From positions 496,001 to 560,000 of the forward strand of contig CP073746.1 of NCBI GenBank assembly GCA_024397995.1: a stretch of 64,000 nucleotides of DNA, read 5' to 3'. This document shows, piece by piece, positions 8,613 through 15,960 of the stretch. The DNA is from a bacterium SCSIO 12827. GTDB lineage: Bacteria > Pseudomonadota > Alphaproteobacteria > Rhodospirillales > Casp-alpha2. Each line of letters begins with the position of its first letter. Positions within the stretch are counted from its first letter, which is position 1. The notes under the pieces were generated by a model, which saw nothing but the letters and a program-made list of their open reading frames with translations, did no database searches and was not told the DNA's origin. Made by a program: the position numbers and the translations under genes.

Positions 8613-8825
8613 ATGGCTCAAGAACGTGTTCGGCGTGACACAAAAAAGGGTCAAAGAAACAAATTGGAAGCTGCCCACATAGATGCTGGATATGAGGACG
8701 TAAGAAATTACGAAGATTTATCAGCGTCTGAATTTGTCTCTCTGGTGGTAGGGCTTGCTCAAGGAAAAAAAGTAGGCACTCGTGGTGTCAGGCCTCGCTC
8801 TAGGGTTTCAAGCTTAAGGTATTAA
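8613..8825 (+). CDS. small basic protein partnered with the Ntn-hydrolase
   Basis: 70 residues, starting ten bases after the Ntn-hydrolase stop with GAGGA upstream, so almost certainly co-transcribed. The N-terminus (MAQERVRRDTKKGQRNK) and C-terminus (KKVGTRGVRPRSRVSSLRY) are strongly basic; the middle (about 24-48) is acidic then hydrophobic and probably helical. No known domain is recognised. It could be a substrate, adaptor, inhibitor or nucleic-acid-binding partner. It lacks the C-terminal Gly-Gly-Gln/Glu of the actinobacterial tag Pup. Base composition is AT-rich like its partner, marking the pair as one imported unit. Confidence 0.6.
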   Translation: MAQERVRRDTKKGQRNKLEAAHIDAGYEDVRNYEDLSASEFVSLVVGLAQGKKVGTRGVRPRSRVSSLRY

Positions 8826-8853
8826 CCCTAGTTAGCGAGCAATATCTGTTCAG

Positions 8854-9411
8854 TTACTTCGTGTTAGCGCTTGCTGACAAAAGGGTGCATTGCGCGAGCT
8901 TCAACACCCGCTCCAGCCCCTGATCCCGGATGCCCATCTCGCGCAGGTGGGCGACGGTGTTCTTCAGGTAATCGACGCAGGCGCCGCGTCGGCCGTGGCC
9001 CTGGGCGACCATGCGGGCGGCTTCGTCCAGGGGACGGGGGCCTGCGTAATAATCGTTGGCTTGGTTGACGACGAAGGCCGCACCGGTGACGGTCTCTGTG
9101 CCGACGGTCATCTTCAGCCAGCGCAGGTGGTATTCCCCTTCCGAGGTTTCGCGCTTGTGCAGATGCGCCAGCACGCTGTCCCGGTCGCGGCCGCGAACGC
9201 GAAAGCCGAGCCCCCGGCACGACCCGCCCCGGTCAAGGCCGAGCACCAGGCCCGGCACCGTCCGCGTGCCCCGATAGTCGAAGGAATAAAGGCAGAGGGC
9301 GCGGTGATAGCCATAAAGCCGGGCAGGCCGCGTTTCCGCGTAAGCGAAATCCGCGTCCCACATCAGCGAGCCGTAGGCGAACAGCCAGAAATCGTCGGTC
9401 GGTGTCGGCAT
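8854..9411 (-). CDS. ChaC-like gamma-glutamylcyclotransferase
   Basis: 185 residues. The N-terminus has the cyclotransferase glycine loop FAYGSLMW, followed by RPARLYGYHRALCLYSFDYRG and the VPGLVLGLD strand, all typical of ChaC enzymes that cleave gamma-glutamyl bonds of glutathione to 5-oxoproline and Cys-Gly. A catalytic Glu is plausibly in the KRETSEGEY segment. It is a single gene on the minus strand whose 3' end abuts the AT-rich island. Cytosolic glutathione turnover is the likely role. Confidence 0.85.
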   Translation of the reverse strand: MPTPTDDFWLFAYGSLMWDADFAYAETRPARLYGYHRALCLYSFDYRGTRTVPGLVLGLDRGGSCRGLGFRVRGRDRDSVLAHLHKRETSEGEYHLRWLKMTVGTETVTGAAFVVNQANDYYAGPRPLDEAARMVAQGHGRRGACVDYLKNTVAHLREMGIRDQGLERVLKLAQCTLLSASANTK

Positions 9412-9462
9412 GGGCCATTGTTAGCCGCCATGTCTGCTTGCCGCCAGGGAGAATTCCGGCCC

Positions 9463-9550
9463 CTTCACCCTAACCCTCTCCCCGAAGGGGGAGAGGGGAC
9501 GTTCGCCCAATCTTTCTCCCTCTCCCCCGCCTTGGTGGGGGTGAGGGGGC
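9463..9550. repeat. intergenic CCCTCTCCCC-type inverted repeat element
   Basis: Two hairpins lie head to head in this gap. The first is CCCTAACCCTCTCCCC with GGGGGAGAGGGG after a GAA loop. The second is CCTCTCCCCCGCC with GGTGGGGGTGAGGG. This C/T-rich palindromic element is the kind scattered between genes in many GC-rich proteobacteria. It may end transcripts from either side. No open reading frame is supported here. Confidence 0.6.
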
Positions 9551-9597
9551 TGAGTACGGCCCTTTCGTGCCTTGGCCCATTGCGCCTATAACCTTGC

Positions 9598-10683
9598 ATG
9601 ACTTTCACACCGCGCCGATCCCTGGACCGCCTGCGCACGGCACCACCGCTGGCGCGCCGCATCGCCGTCGCCCTGCCGCTGGTGGCGATCCTGGGCTACG
9701 CCGTGTTCTGGTTCACGGTCGCGGACGTCGCGGAACAGCAGGTCCGTGCCTGGATCGCCTCCCAGGCGGCGCACGGGGTCACGATCACCCATGGCGCCAT
9801 GGTGACCGGCGGCTTTCCTTTTCGTGTCGACGTCCGCATCGCGGCCCCCGCCGCCGCCTGGCCGGGCGGAACCTGGCGCGGTCCGGAGCTGATGCTGTCG
9901 GCCGCACCATGGGACTGGCGGCGCCTTAACTGGCGGGCCGACGGCGTGCATGACGTGACTTGGACGCGTAAGGACGGCAAAGCGGGCAATGCCGTGCTGA
10001 CCGCCCGCCATCTGGAAGGCTGGGGCGAGGCGGGCAGGGGCGGTCTGCCCCGCGTCGAGGCCTGGTTGACCGACGGGTCGCTGGCACTTGCCGGGGGCAC
10101 GGTCACGGCGCGGGGGCTGCTGGTCCATATCCTGCCGCCCGGCCCCGATGATGCGGAGGCTGCCAATGACGATACGCCGCGTCTGCCCATTTCCCTCGAC
10201 GCCAAGGGTGTGACCCTGCCGCCCGACCAAGCCACGGCGCTGGGCGATACCATCGACCGCCTGGCCTTGGAAACGTCCCTCAACGGTCCCATCGGCAAGG
10301 GCCCCTGGCCGGCGCCGGCGCTGGCCTGGCGCGACGCGGGCGGGGTGCTGGACATCAAACAGCTGGGGATCGTCCACGGCCCCCTGAACCTGACGGGGGA
10401 GGGCACGTTGGCCATTGATCCCGCAGGCCAGCCCGAAGGGGCATTCACCGCCCGCGTCACGGGTTTCGCGGAAACGGTCGAGGCGCTTCGCAAGGCGGGT
10501 ATCGTCGACAGCCGCACCGCCGATGCCGTGCAGGTGATTCTGGGGTTGTTGTCCAAGGGGCCGGTGGGCGGGCCCCGGACCCTTGATATCCCGATGACCC
10601 TGCAGGACCGCACGCTCAGCCTGGGGGTAGTGCAGCTGTTGCGGCTCAAGCCCGTCGATTGGTTCACGCCACCCGGTTCCTGA
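9598..10683 (+). CDS. DUF2125 domain-containing protein
   Basis: 361 residues with an N-terminal signal-anchor helix (about 22-42), then a long beta-rich extracytoplasmic region. The phrase TGGFPFRVDVRIAAPAA is the usual DUF2125 signature near the N-terminus, and repeated LTGEGTLAID-like strands follow, as in AsmA-like lipid-transport or envelope proteins. ATG 9598 is used although no clear Shine-Dalgarno precedes it. The downstream gene starts 35 bases later on the same strand. Function is not established. Confidence 0.8.
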   Translation: MTFTPRRSLDRLRTAPPLARRIAVALPLVAILGYAVFWFTVADVAEQQVRAWIASQAAHGVTITHGAMVTGGFPFRVDVRIAAPAAAWPGGTWRGPELMLSAAPWDWRRLNWRADGVHDVTWTRKDGKAGNAVLTARHLEGWGEAGRGGLPRVEAWLTDGSLALAGGTVTARGLLVHILPPGPDDAEAANDDTPRLPISLDAKGVTLPPDQATALGDTIDRLALETSLNGPIGKGPWPAPALAWRDAGGVLDIKQLGIVHGPLNLTGEGTLAIDPAGQPEGAFTARVTGFAETVEALRKAGIVDSRTADAVQVILGLLSKGPVGGPRTLDIPMTLQDRTLSLGVVQLLRLKPVDWFTPPGS

Positions 10684-10717
10684 CGCGGACGGTTCGAAAT
10701 CGACTGGTCGGTCTGTT

Positions 10718-11359
10718 ATGCTGGGCCTCATGATCCGCGCCTTGATCCTCATGGTTCTGCTGACGGCGGCCACCCCGGCCCCGGCCGGCGATGCGGCCAA
10801 GGCCCGCCCGCCCGCGCCGCAGAACGGTCCCTATTATTCAGGGCAATTGCTGGTCGCCGGGCCGACCATGCCCGACCCGCGTTTTCAGGGGGCGGTGATC
10901 TATCTTGCCGACCATGACGTCGAGGGCGCCTTCGGCTTGCTCGTCAACCGCCCCGTGGGAAAAGGACCGGTGCGGGATTTCCTGCTCGGCCTCGGCATGA
11001 AACCGGACCCTTCGGAAGATTTCACCGGCGACGTGCGCATCCATGCCGGCGGGCCGGTCGAGCCGGGGGCGGGCTTCGTCCTGCATACCAACGACTATCA
11101 GACGGAAACCACGGGCATGCTCCGCGGCAAGGTCGCGGTGACGGCGAGCCTCCGGGCGGTCAAGGACATCGGTCTCGGCAAGGGGCCGCGCCGCTATCTG
11201 ATCCTGCTGGGCTATGCCGGTTGGACGTCGGGGCAGTTGGAGGCCGAAATGCGCCGGGGCGATTGGCAGATCGCGCCCTATGACGAGGATACCGTGTTCG
11301 GCATGGATGACGCCGGGAAATGGGACCGCGCGCAGAAGTCCGCCGGCATCCCAATGTAG
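10718..11359 (+). CDS. YqgE/AlgH family protein with a putative signal peptide
   Basis: 213 residues. The core is clearly YqgE/AlgH: GQLLVAGPTMPDPRFQGAVI, GAFGLLVNRP, IHAGGPVEPGAGFVLH and LGYAGWTSGQLEAEM. Unusually, a hydrophobic N-terminus (IRALILMVLLTAATPAPAG) looks like a cleavable signal, suggesting export, whereas most family members are cytosolic. Starts at 10718 or at the in-frame ATG 10730 both keep the signal. It follows the DUF2125 gene and converges on the serine protease gene. Confidence 0.85.
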   Translation: MLGLMIRALILMVLLTAATPAPAGDAAKARPPAPQNGPYYSGQLLVAGPTMPDPRFQGAVIYLADHDVEGAFGLLVNRPVGKGPVRDFLLGLGMKPDPSEDFTGDVRIHAGGPVEPGAGFVLHTNDYQTETTGMLRGKVAVTASLRAVKDIGLGKGPRRYLILLGYAGWTSGQLEAEMRRGDWQIAPYDEDTVFGMDDAGKWDRAQKSAGIPM

Positions 11360-11366
11360 GTGGGGT

Positions 11367-12230
11367 TTATTCGCCCATTCTCAGCGGCTTCTTGACCTGG
11401 CAGAACACCCGGGCGACGCGCAGATCGTCAAGCAGGCGTTCGCCGACCGCGCGGAAATCCGCGCCTGTGAAGCGAAGGTCGCCGGGGCGCGGCGTCGACG
11501 TTTCGCCGGCCGCCTCCAGGGCCTGATGGAACGACCGGGGCAGGCTGGCGATGACACGTCCCCGCCGGTCCGAACCGGCGACGGAAATGCCGATCACCCT
11601 GCCGTCGGCGGAAAACACGGGCCCGCCGCTGATCCCGGCAAAGCCGGGAAGGTCCTTTGGAAAGCGGGAGATCACGCCCCAGACTGCGACTTCTTCGTCA
11701 TTGCGGAACCGCCCGAAGCCGATCAATCGCCAGCGCCCGAGGTAGGCCGAATGCAGGACCGCGCGGCGGCCTTTCGGATACCCCACGTGAAAGGCTTCGG
11801 ACTCGCCGTCAAGCACGGCGGCGAGGGCGACCGGCGTGGGGTTACCCGGCACACGGCCGGACAGCACCGCGACGTCGGCACTGGAATGCACCGCGCGCAG
11901 GGTTGCACGCTCGACCCGTTTTGCCTTGTGGTCGTAGATGATGCCGACCCGGTCGCAACCGTCGACCACATGACGCGCAGTCAGCCAGGTTCCGATGTTG
12001 TCCACGGCAAAGGCCGTTCCCGTCGACGACCGGGACTTCACCTTATGCTCGACCCGGGACAGGGGGAGGCCGCGCGGCGGCGCTTGCGGCATGGGGGGCT
12101 TCACGACGACGGCGGGCGGCGGACGCCGGGGGGCTTCCGCAACGGGCGCGCGCCGGTCGTCGCCGGTGAACAGGCTGTACAACACCAGGGTGATCAACAG
12201 GATCGCCGCGAAATAGTCCCAGCGCCGCAT
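11367..12230 (-). CDS. membrane-anchored trypsin-like serine protease
   Basis: 287 residues. One N-terminal transmembrane anchor (about 6-22), a Pro-rich linker (34-52) and a chymotrypsin-fold domain. The likely triad is H87 (LTARHVVDGC), D119 (SSADVAVL) and S201 (GISGGPVF). There is no PDZ domain, so it resembles short DegP-like proteases tethered in the periplasm. It lies 15 bases after a DUF350 membrane protein gene on the same strand and is probably co-expressed with it. Confidence 0.83.
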   Translation of the reverse strand: MRRWDYFAAILLITLVLYSLFTGDDRRAPVAEAPRRPPPAVVVKPPMPQAPPRGLPLSRVEHKVKSRSSTGTAFAVDNIGTWLTARHVVDGCDRVGIIYDHKAKRVERATLRAVHSSADVAVLSGRVPGNPTPVALAAVLDGESEAFHVGYPKGRRAVLHSAYLGRWRLIGFGRFRNDEEVAVWGVISRFPKDLPGFAGISGGPVFSADGRVIGISVAGSDRRGRVIASLPRSFHQALEAAGETSTPRPGDLRFTGADFRAVGERLLDDLRVARVFCQVKKPLRMGE

Positions 12231-12245
12231 GGTCGGCCGTCCGGG

Positions 12246-12659
12246 TCAGCCGACCACGGCGGCGGCGTTGACGGCGGCCGTGCTCAGCTTCACCGAGGCC
12301 AGAAAGGTCGCGGCGCTGATCTCGCCGCTCTGGATGCGTTGGGGCAGGCCGCGCAGCAACAGATCGACAACACGGTAGGCGATCAGTTGCAGGAACAAGG
12401 TCACGGCCCCCCATACCACGATGTCCCAGACACTGACGCTGGTCGCCATGCAAAAGGCCAGCGGCAAGGCAAGCCCCAGCAAGGCCGCCGACAAGGATAT
12501 CGCGACCGCCTGGTTGCCGTCGCGGATCAGGGCGATGTCGTCATAGGGCGTGATGCGGATATAGACGATGACGGCGACGGCCAGCATCGCCAAGGTCACC
12601 GATGAATGGAGCATGAGAACGGGAAATCCGCTCAGGAAACTTTCGACAACGGCGTGCAT
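12246..12659 (-). CDS. DUF350 integral membrane protein
   Basis: 137 residues with four predicted transmembrane helices (about 13-34, 50-72, 78-101 and 113-136). The middle contains the conserved pattern DGNQAVAISLSAALLGLALPLA seen in DUF350 proteins, often a tandem of two helical hairpins. GGGGGAG precedes the ATG. It is upstream of the serine protease gene. The biochemical role of DUF350 is unknown to me. Confidence 0.82.
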   Translation of the reverse strand: MHAVVESFLSGFPVLMLHSSVTLAMLAVAVIVYIRITPYDDIALIRDGNQAVAISLSAALLGLALPLAFCMATSVSVWDIVVWGAVTLFLQLIAYRVVDLLLRGLPQRIQSGEISAATFLASVKLSTAAVNAAAVVG

Positions 12660-12784
12660 GTATTCTCCCCCAAATTGGACCCGGGCGCACCCGGCGGCGA
12701 AAGCCTACCCCAAGTCCTTGGTGCTTGGCGACAGGGGGCTGGCGCGGTTGACTTGCGGGGGGCGGGACAGTAGCGTCGCCAAAA

Positions 12785-13243
12785 ATGAAGGGTCTGCCGG
12801 TGACGGCTTTGTTCACGAAATCAGGGACAGGCACACGCCGCCGCGCCACGGGCGTGGTGTTGGTCGCCTCCCTGTGGCTCAAGGTCCTGGTGCTGGCCAT
12901 CGGCCTGACCCAGTCGGCCCAGGCGGCAGAGGCCTCTGCCCCGTCGCCGGAACAGGATCTGCTCGCCGCCCTGCATGTCATCTGCACCTCGGGCGGGGTC
13001 AAGGTTCTCGGCACGCCCGCCGATGACGGTCAGACCAAGGATGGTGCCGCCAAATCCGGCCTGCTCGACTGTGCCCGCTGCTGCTGCACGCCGAATGTTG
13101 CCGTGCCGATGGCGCTCGGCGCCTGCCTTGCCGTTTCCATCACCTTCATCGTCGCGCCGCCGGCGCCGCAGATGGTGCATCCGGCGGCGCTTTCCCAAAC
13201 CCTCGCCAATCCCCGCGCCCCACCGCTGTCGATCCTCGTCTGA
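12785..13243 (+). CDS. DUF2946-like exported protein, probable copper-related
   Basis: 152 residues. A hydrophobic helix (about 24-46) ending in AQAAEA looks like a signal peptide or anchor. It is followed by HVICTSGG and then DCARCCCTP, a Cys arrangement resembling DUF2946 proteins, plus a second hydrophobic segment. It is the first gene of a same-strand group with an outer-membrane protein and a PCuAC copper chaperone, supporting a role in copper handling. The start is uncertain: ATG 12785 has no strong ribosome site, and GTG 12800 is an alternative. Confidence 0.6.
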   Translation: MKGLPVTALFTKSGTGTRRRATGVVLVASLWLKVLVLAIGLTQSAQAAEASAPSPEQDLLAALHVICTSGGVKVLGTPADDGQTKDGAAKSGLLDCARCCCTPNVAVPMALGACLAVSITFIVAPPAPQMVHPAALSQTLANPRAPPLSILV

Positions 13244-13330
13244 CGCCTGACCGCTGGGTCCGGGTTCGCGCGGCGATTGCCGCCGTTCCGCCGGTCCCGC
13301 ATTTTCCTGTCATACTTCAAGGATCGACCA

Positions 13331-14503
13331 ATGAACGCGACGACTTTCCGCCGGGCGGCGCTGACCGTCCTGGTTTTCGGGCTTGGGGCCTCCCTGGCCA
13401 GGGCCGACAATCTGCCTGCCGACATGCCCAACATGCTGTCCCTGGGCGGCAACCTGAATAGCAAACACACCGCCGTCGAGGTGGCCCATGACACCATGTC
13501 CGACAACGCCAACGGCCCACTCCGTGCCGACGGCCATGCGCCCATCGGGGTGATGGGCGATCATCTGCACAAGGCCGGCGAATGGATGCTGTCCTACCGC
13601 TTCATGGCCATGTCCATGTCGGACAACCTGAACGGCACGGATAACATCAGCAACGAACAGATCGTCACCACCGTCGCCAACCGGTTCGGCTCACCCACTT
13701 ATCTGCGCGTCGTGCCGCGCGACATGACCATGAAGATGCACATGGCCGGCGCCATGTACGCGCCGACGGACTGGCTGACCCTGATGGCCATGGGCGGTTA
13801 TGCGTCGAAGTCCATGTCCCATACCACCTACCAGGGCATGGCGGGGACGACCGTGCTGGGCGATTTCGACGTCCATACCTCGGGGCTGACCGATACCCGC
13901 CTGTCGGGACTGGTGCGGCTTTACGATGATGGCGGTCATAAGCTGCATCTGAACCTGGGCATGAGCCTGCCGACCGGATCTTACAAGGAAAGCGCGCAAA
14001 TTCTGGCGCCCAACAACACCAAGCCCTATCTGCGCGCACCCTATGCCATGCAACTCGGCTCCGGGACCTTCGACGCCATGCCGGGCATCACCTATTCCGG
14101 GCGCGCCGATGACGTCAGTTGGGGGGCGCAGGCCTCGGCCTATCTGCCCCTGGGCAAGAACGACGGCGGCTATTCCCTGGGCCGCTCGGTGCAGCTGACG
14201 GTATGGGGGGCCTATCAATGGCAGCCCTGGATATCGACCTCCCTGCGGCTGACCGGCCAGGCGGCGAACCAGATCGACGGGATCGATTCCGCCATCGCCG
14301 TGCCCAACCAGACGGCGGATCCGGACAACTACGGTGGCGACCGTCTCGACCTGTCCATCGGCGTCAACCTGATGGGGCAATCAGGCGGGTTGCGTGGCCA
14401 TCGGCTGGCGGCGGAAGTTACCGTGCCGATGCATCAGGACCTGAACGGCCCCCAGCTCAGCCGTGAAATTGCCTTCACCCTCGGCTATCAGAAAGCCTTC
14501 TGA
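13331..14503 (+). CDS. outer-membrane transporter-like protein
   Basis: 390 residues with a signal peptide (cleavage likely after LARA, about residue 25). The remainder is a series of amphipathic beta strands ending in REIAFTLGYQKAF with a terminal aromatic residue, as in outer-membrane barrels of the MetA-pathway/transporter type. It is Met-rich (MAMSMSDN, TMKMHMAGAMY), which could bind copper. ATG 13331 has AAGGA upstream; an open frame continues 5' but without signal features. The next gene, a copper chaperone, starts 24 bases downstream. Confidence 0.72.
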   Translation: MNATTFRRAALTVLVFGLGASLARADNLPADMPNMLSLGGNLNSKHTAVEVAHDTMSDNANGPLRADGHAPIGVMGDHLHKAGEWMLSYRFMAMSMSDNLNGTDNISNEQIVTTVANRFGSPTYLRVVPRDMTMKMHMAGAMYAPTDWLTLMAMGGYASKSMSHTTYQGMAGTTVLGDFDVHTSGLTDTRLSGLVRLYDDGGHKLHLNLGMSLPTGSYKESAQILAPNNTKPYLRAPYAMQLGSGTFDAMPGITYSGRADDVSWGAQASAYLPLGKNDGGYSLGRSVQLTVWGAYQWQPWISTSLRLTGQAANQIDGIDSAIAVPNQTADPDNYGGDRLDLSIGVNLMGQSGGLRGHRLAAEVTVPMHQDLNGPQLSREIAFTLGYQKAF

Positions 14504-14526
14504 GATTCCCGAAAGGAATTCCGATC

Positions 14527-15045
14527 ATGAAATCCATCGACAGATTTTCCATCACCGCCCTGGCGGCGGTCCTGATGTTGGCCCTGGGCATGGCATCCGC
14601 CCACGCCCATGACGGCAAGGACCACGGCGCCATGGCGCAATCGGCCATCACCGTGACCGGTGCCTGGGCGCGGCCGACCATCGCCAAGATGCGCATCTCC
14701 GCCGCCTACTTTCAGGCCACCACCACGGGTGGGGAAGACAAGCTGATCGCCGCCAAGACCGCCAATGCGGACAAGGCCGAACTGCATCAGCACATCATGG
14801 AGAACGGCATCGCCAAGATGCGCCCGGTCGACAGCGTCGCCATCGCCCCGGGCACGCCCGTGGTGTTTCAGCCAGGCGGCTATCACGTCATGATCATGGG
14901 CCTGAAGGGGCCCTTGAACGAGGGCGACAGCTTCCCCCTGACCCTGACCTTCGAAAAGGCCGGTGACGTGACCGTCCATGTCACGGTGATGAAGAAAGCG
15001 GCCCAGGGTCACGGAAACATGGACCACGGCGCCCACAAGCACTGA
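14527..15045 (+). CDS. periplasmic copper chaperone PCu(A)C
   Basis: 172 residues. A signal peptide (about 1-27, ending ASAHA) is followed by the cupredoxin-like PCuAC fold. Copper ligands are visible as H87 (AELHQHIMENGIAKM) and H120/M122 (GGYHVMIMGL), the H-x10-M-x21-H-x-M type. Extra His/Met clusters at both ends (HDGKDHGAM and HGNMDHGAHKH) add metal-binding capacity. These chaperones deliver Cu(I) to cytochrome oxidase. AAAGGA precedes the ATG. It ends the copper-related gene set. Confidence 0.9.
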   Translation: MKSIDRFSITALAAVLMLALGMASAHAHDGKDHGAMAQSAITVTGAWARPTIAKMRISAAYFQATTTGGEDKLIAAKTANADKAELHQHIMENGIAKMRPVDSVAIAPGTPVVFQPGGYHVMIMGLKGPLNEGDSFPLTLTFEKAGDVTVHVTVMKKAAQGHGNMDHGAHKH

Positions 15046-15075
15046 CGCCTGGACGCCGCCGCCGGGGTGTGGGGA

Positions 15076-15960
15076 TTACGCCTGCTTGGCGTCGATCACG
15101 CTCCGGCGCACGGCGCGGGTGCGGGTGAAGACCTCTTCCAGTCCGTCGCCGTCACCTTTGCGGATCATGCGCTGCATGGCGGTCAGGTCTTCGGTAAAGC
15201 GGCCGAGGATTTCCAGCACCGCCTCGCGGTTGGTCAGGAAGATGTCGCGCCACATCACCGGGTCGGAGGCTGCGATGCGGGTGAAGTCGCGGAAACCCGT
15301 GGCTGAATATTCGATCACTTCTTTCTGCAAATCCGTGGACAGCTGCGTCGCCGTGTCGACGATGGTGTAGGCGATCAGGTGCGGCAGGTGCGAGGTGATG
15401 GCCAGGACCTGGTCGTGATGGGCCGGGTCCATGACCTCGACCTTGGATCCGGCGCGCTGCCACAGGTCGGTGACCTTGGCCACGGCGGCCGCGTCCGTCC
15501 CGGCTTCGGGCGTCAGCAGGTGCCAGCGGCCTTCGAACAGTTCAGGGAACCCCGATTCCGGCCCCGAATGCTCGGTCCCGGCCAGGGGATGGCCCGGCAC
15601 CAAATGCACGCCTGCGGGCAAGTGCGGTTTGATGGCATCGATGGCGGCGCGTTTGACGGAGCCCACATCAGTGACGATGGCGCCCGGCTTCAGGGCCGGG
15701 GCGATGGTCCGGGCGACCGCGTCATAGGCACCCAGCGGCGTGCAGATCACGACGATGTCGGCGTCGCGCGCCGCTTCGGCCGGGTCCGTCGTGACCTGAT
15801 CGGCCAGGCCCAGCCGCAGGGCGGCATCCAGGGTTTCCTGGCGGCGGGCGGCCACGGCGATCTCTCCGGCCAGGCCGTCGCGGCGCACCACGCGGGCGAG
15901 GGACGATCCGATCAGCCCGATCCCGATAAAGGCCATGCGCTTGAACATTGGCGTGCTCAT
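15076..15960 (-). CDS. tyrC: prephenate/arogenate dehydrogenase
   Basis: 294 residues; NAD(P)-dependent oxidative decarboxylation towards tyrosine. The N-terminus is a Rossmann loop, IGIGLIGSSLARVV. HLVPGHPLAGTEHSGPE contains the catalytic-site His region, and LAITSHLPHLIAY is the substrate-site helix. Its ATG overlaps the hisC stop (ATGA), so it is the last gene of a chorismate mutase-hisC-tyrC unit that carries chorismate to tyrosine. Feedback regulation cannot be judged from sequence; no ACT domain is seen. Confidence 0.92.
   Translation of the reverse strand: MSTPMFKRMAFIGIGLIGSSLARVVRRDGLAGEIAVAARRQETLDAALRLGLADQVTTDPAEAARDADIVVICTPLGAYDAVARTIAPALKPGAIVTDVGSVKRAAIDAIKPHLPAGVHLVPGHPLAGTEHSGPESGFPELFEGRWHLLTPEAGTDAAAVAKVTDLWQRAGSKVEVMDPAHHDQVLAITSHLPHLIAYTIVDTATQLSTDLQKEVIEYSATGFRDFTRIAASDPVMWRDIFLTNREAVLEILGRFTEDLTAMQRMIRKGDGDGLEEVFTRTRAVRRSVIDAKQA

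Noticed and set aside
8613-8825. Pup-like protein tag
   Set aside because: The C-terminus is SSLRY, without Gly-Gly-Gln/Glu, and the protein is basic rather than acidic and disordered.
7246-8853. Attachment-site direct repeats flanking the AT-rich island
   Set aside because: No convincing flanking repeat, tRNA gene or integrase was found.
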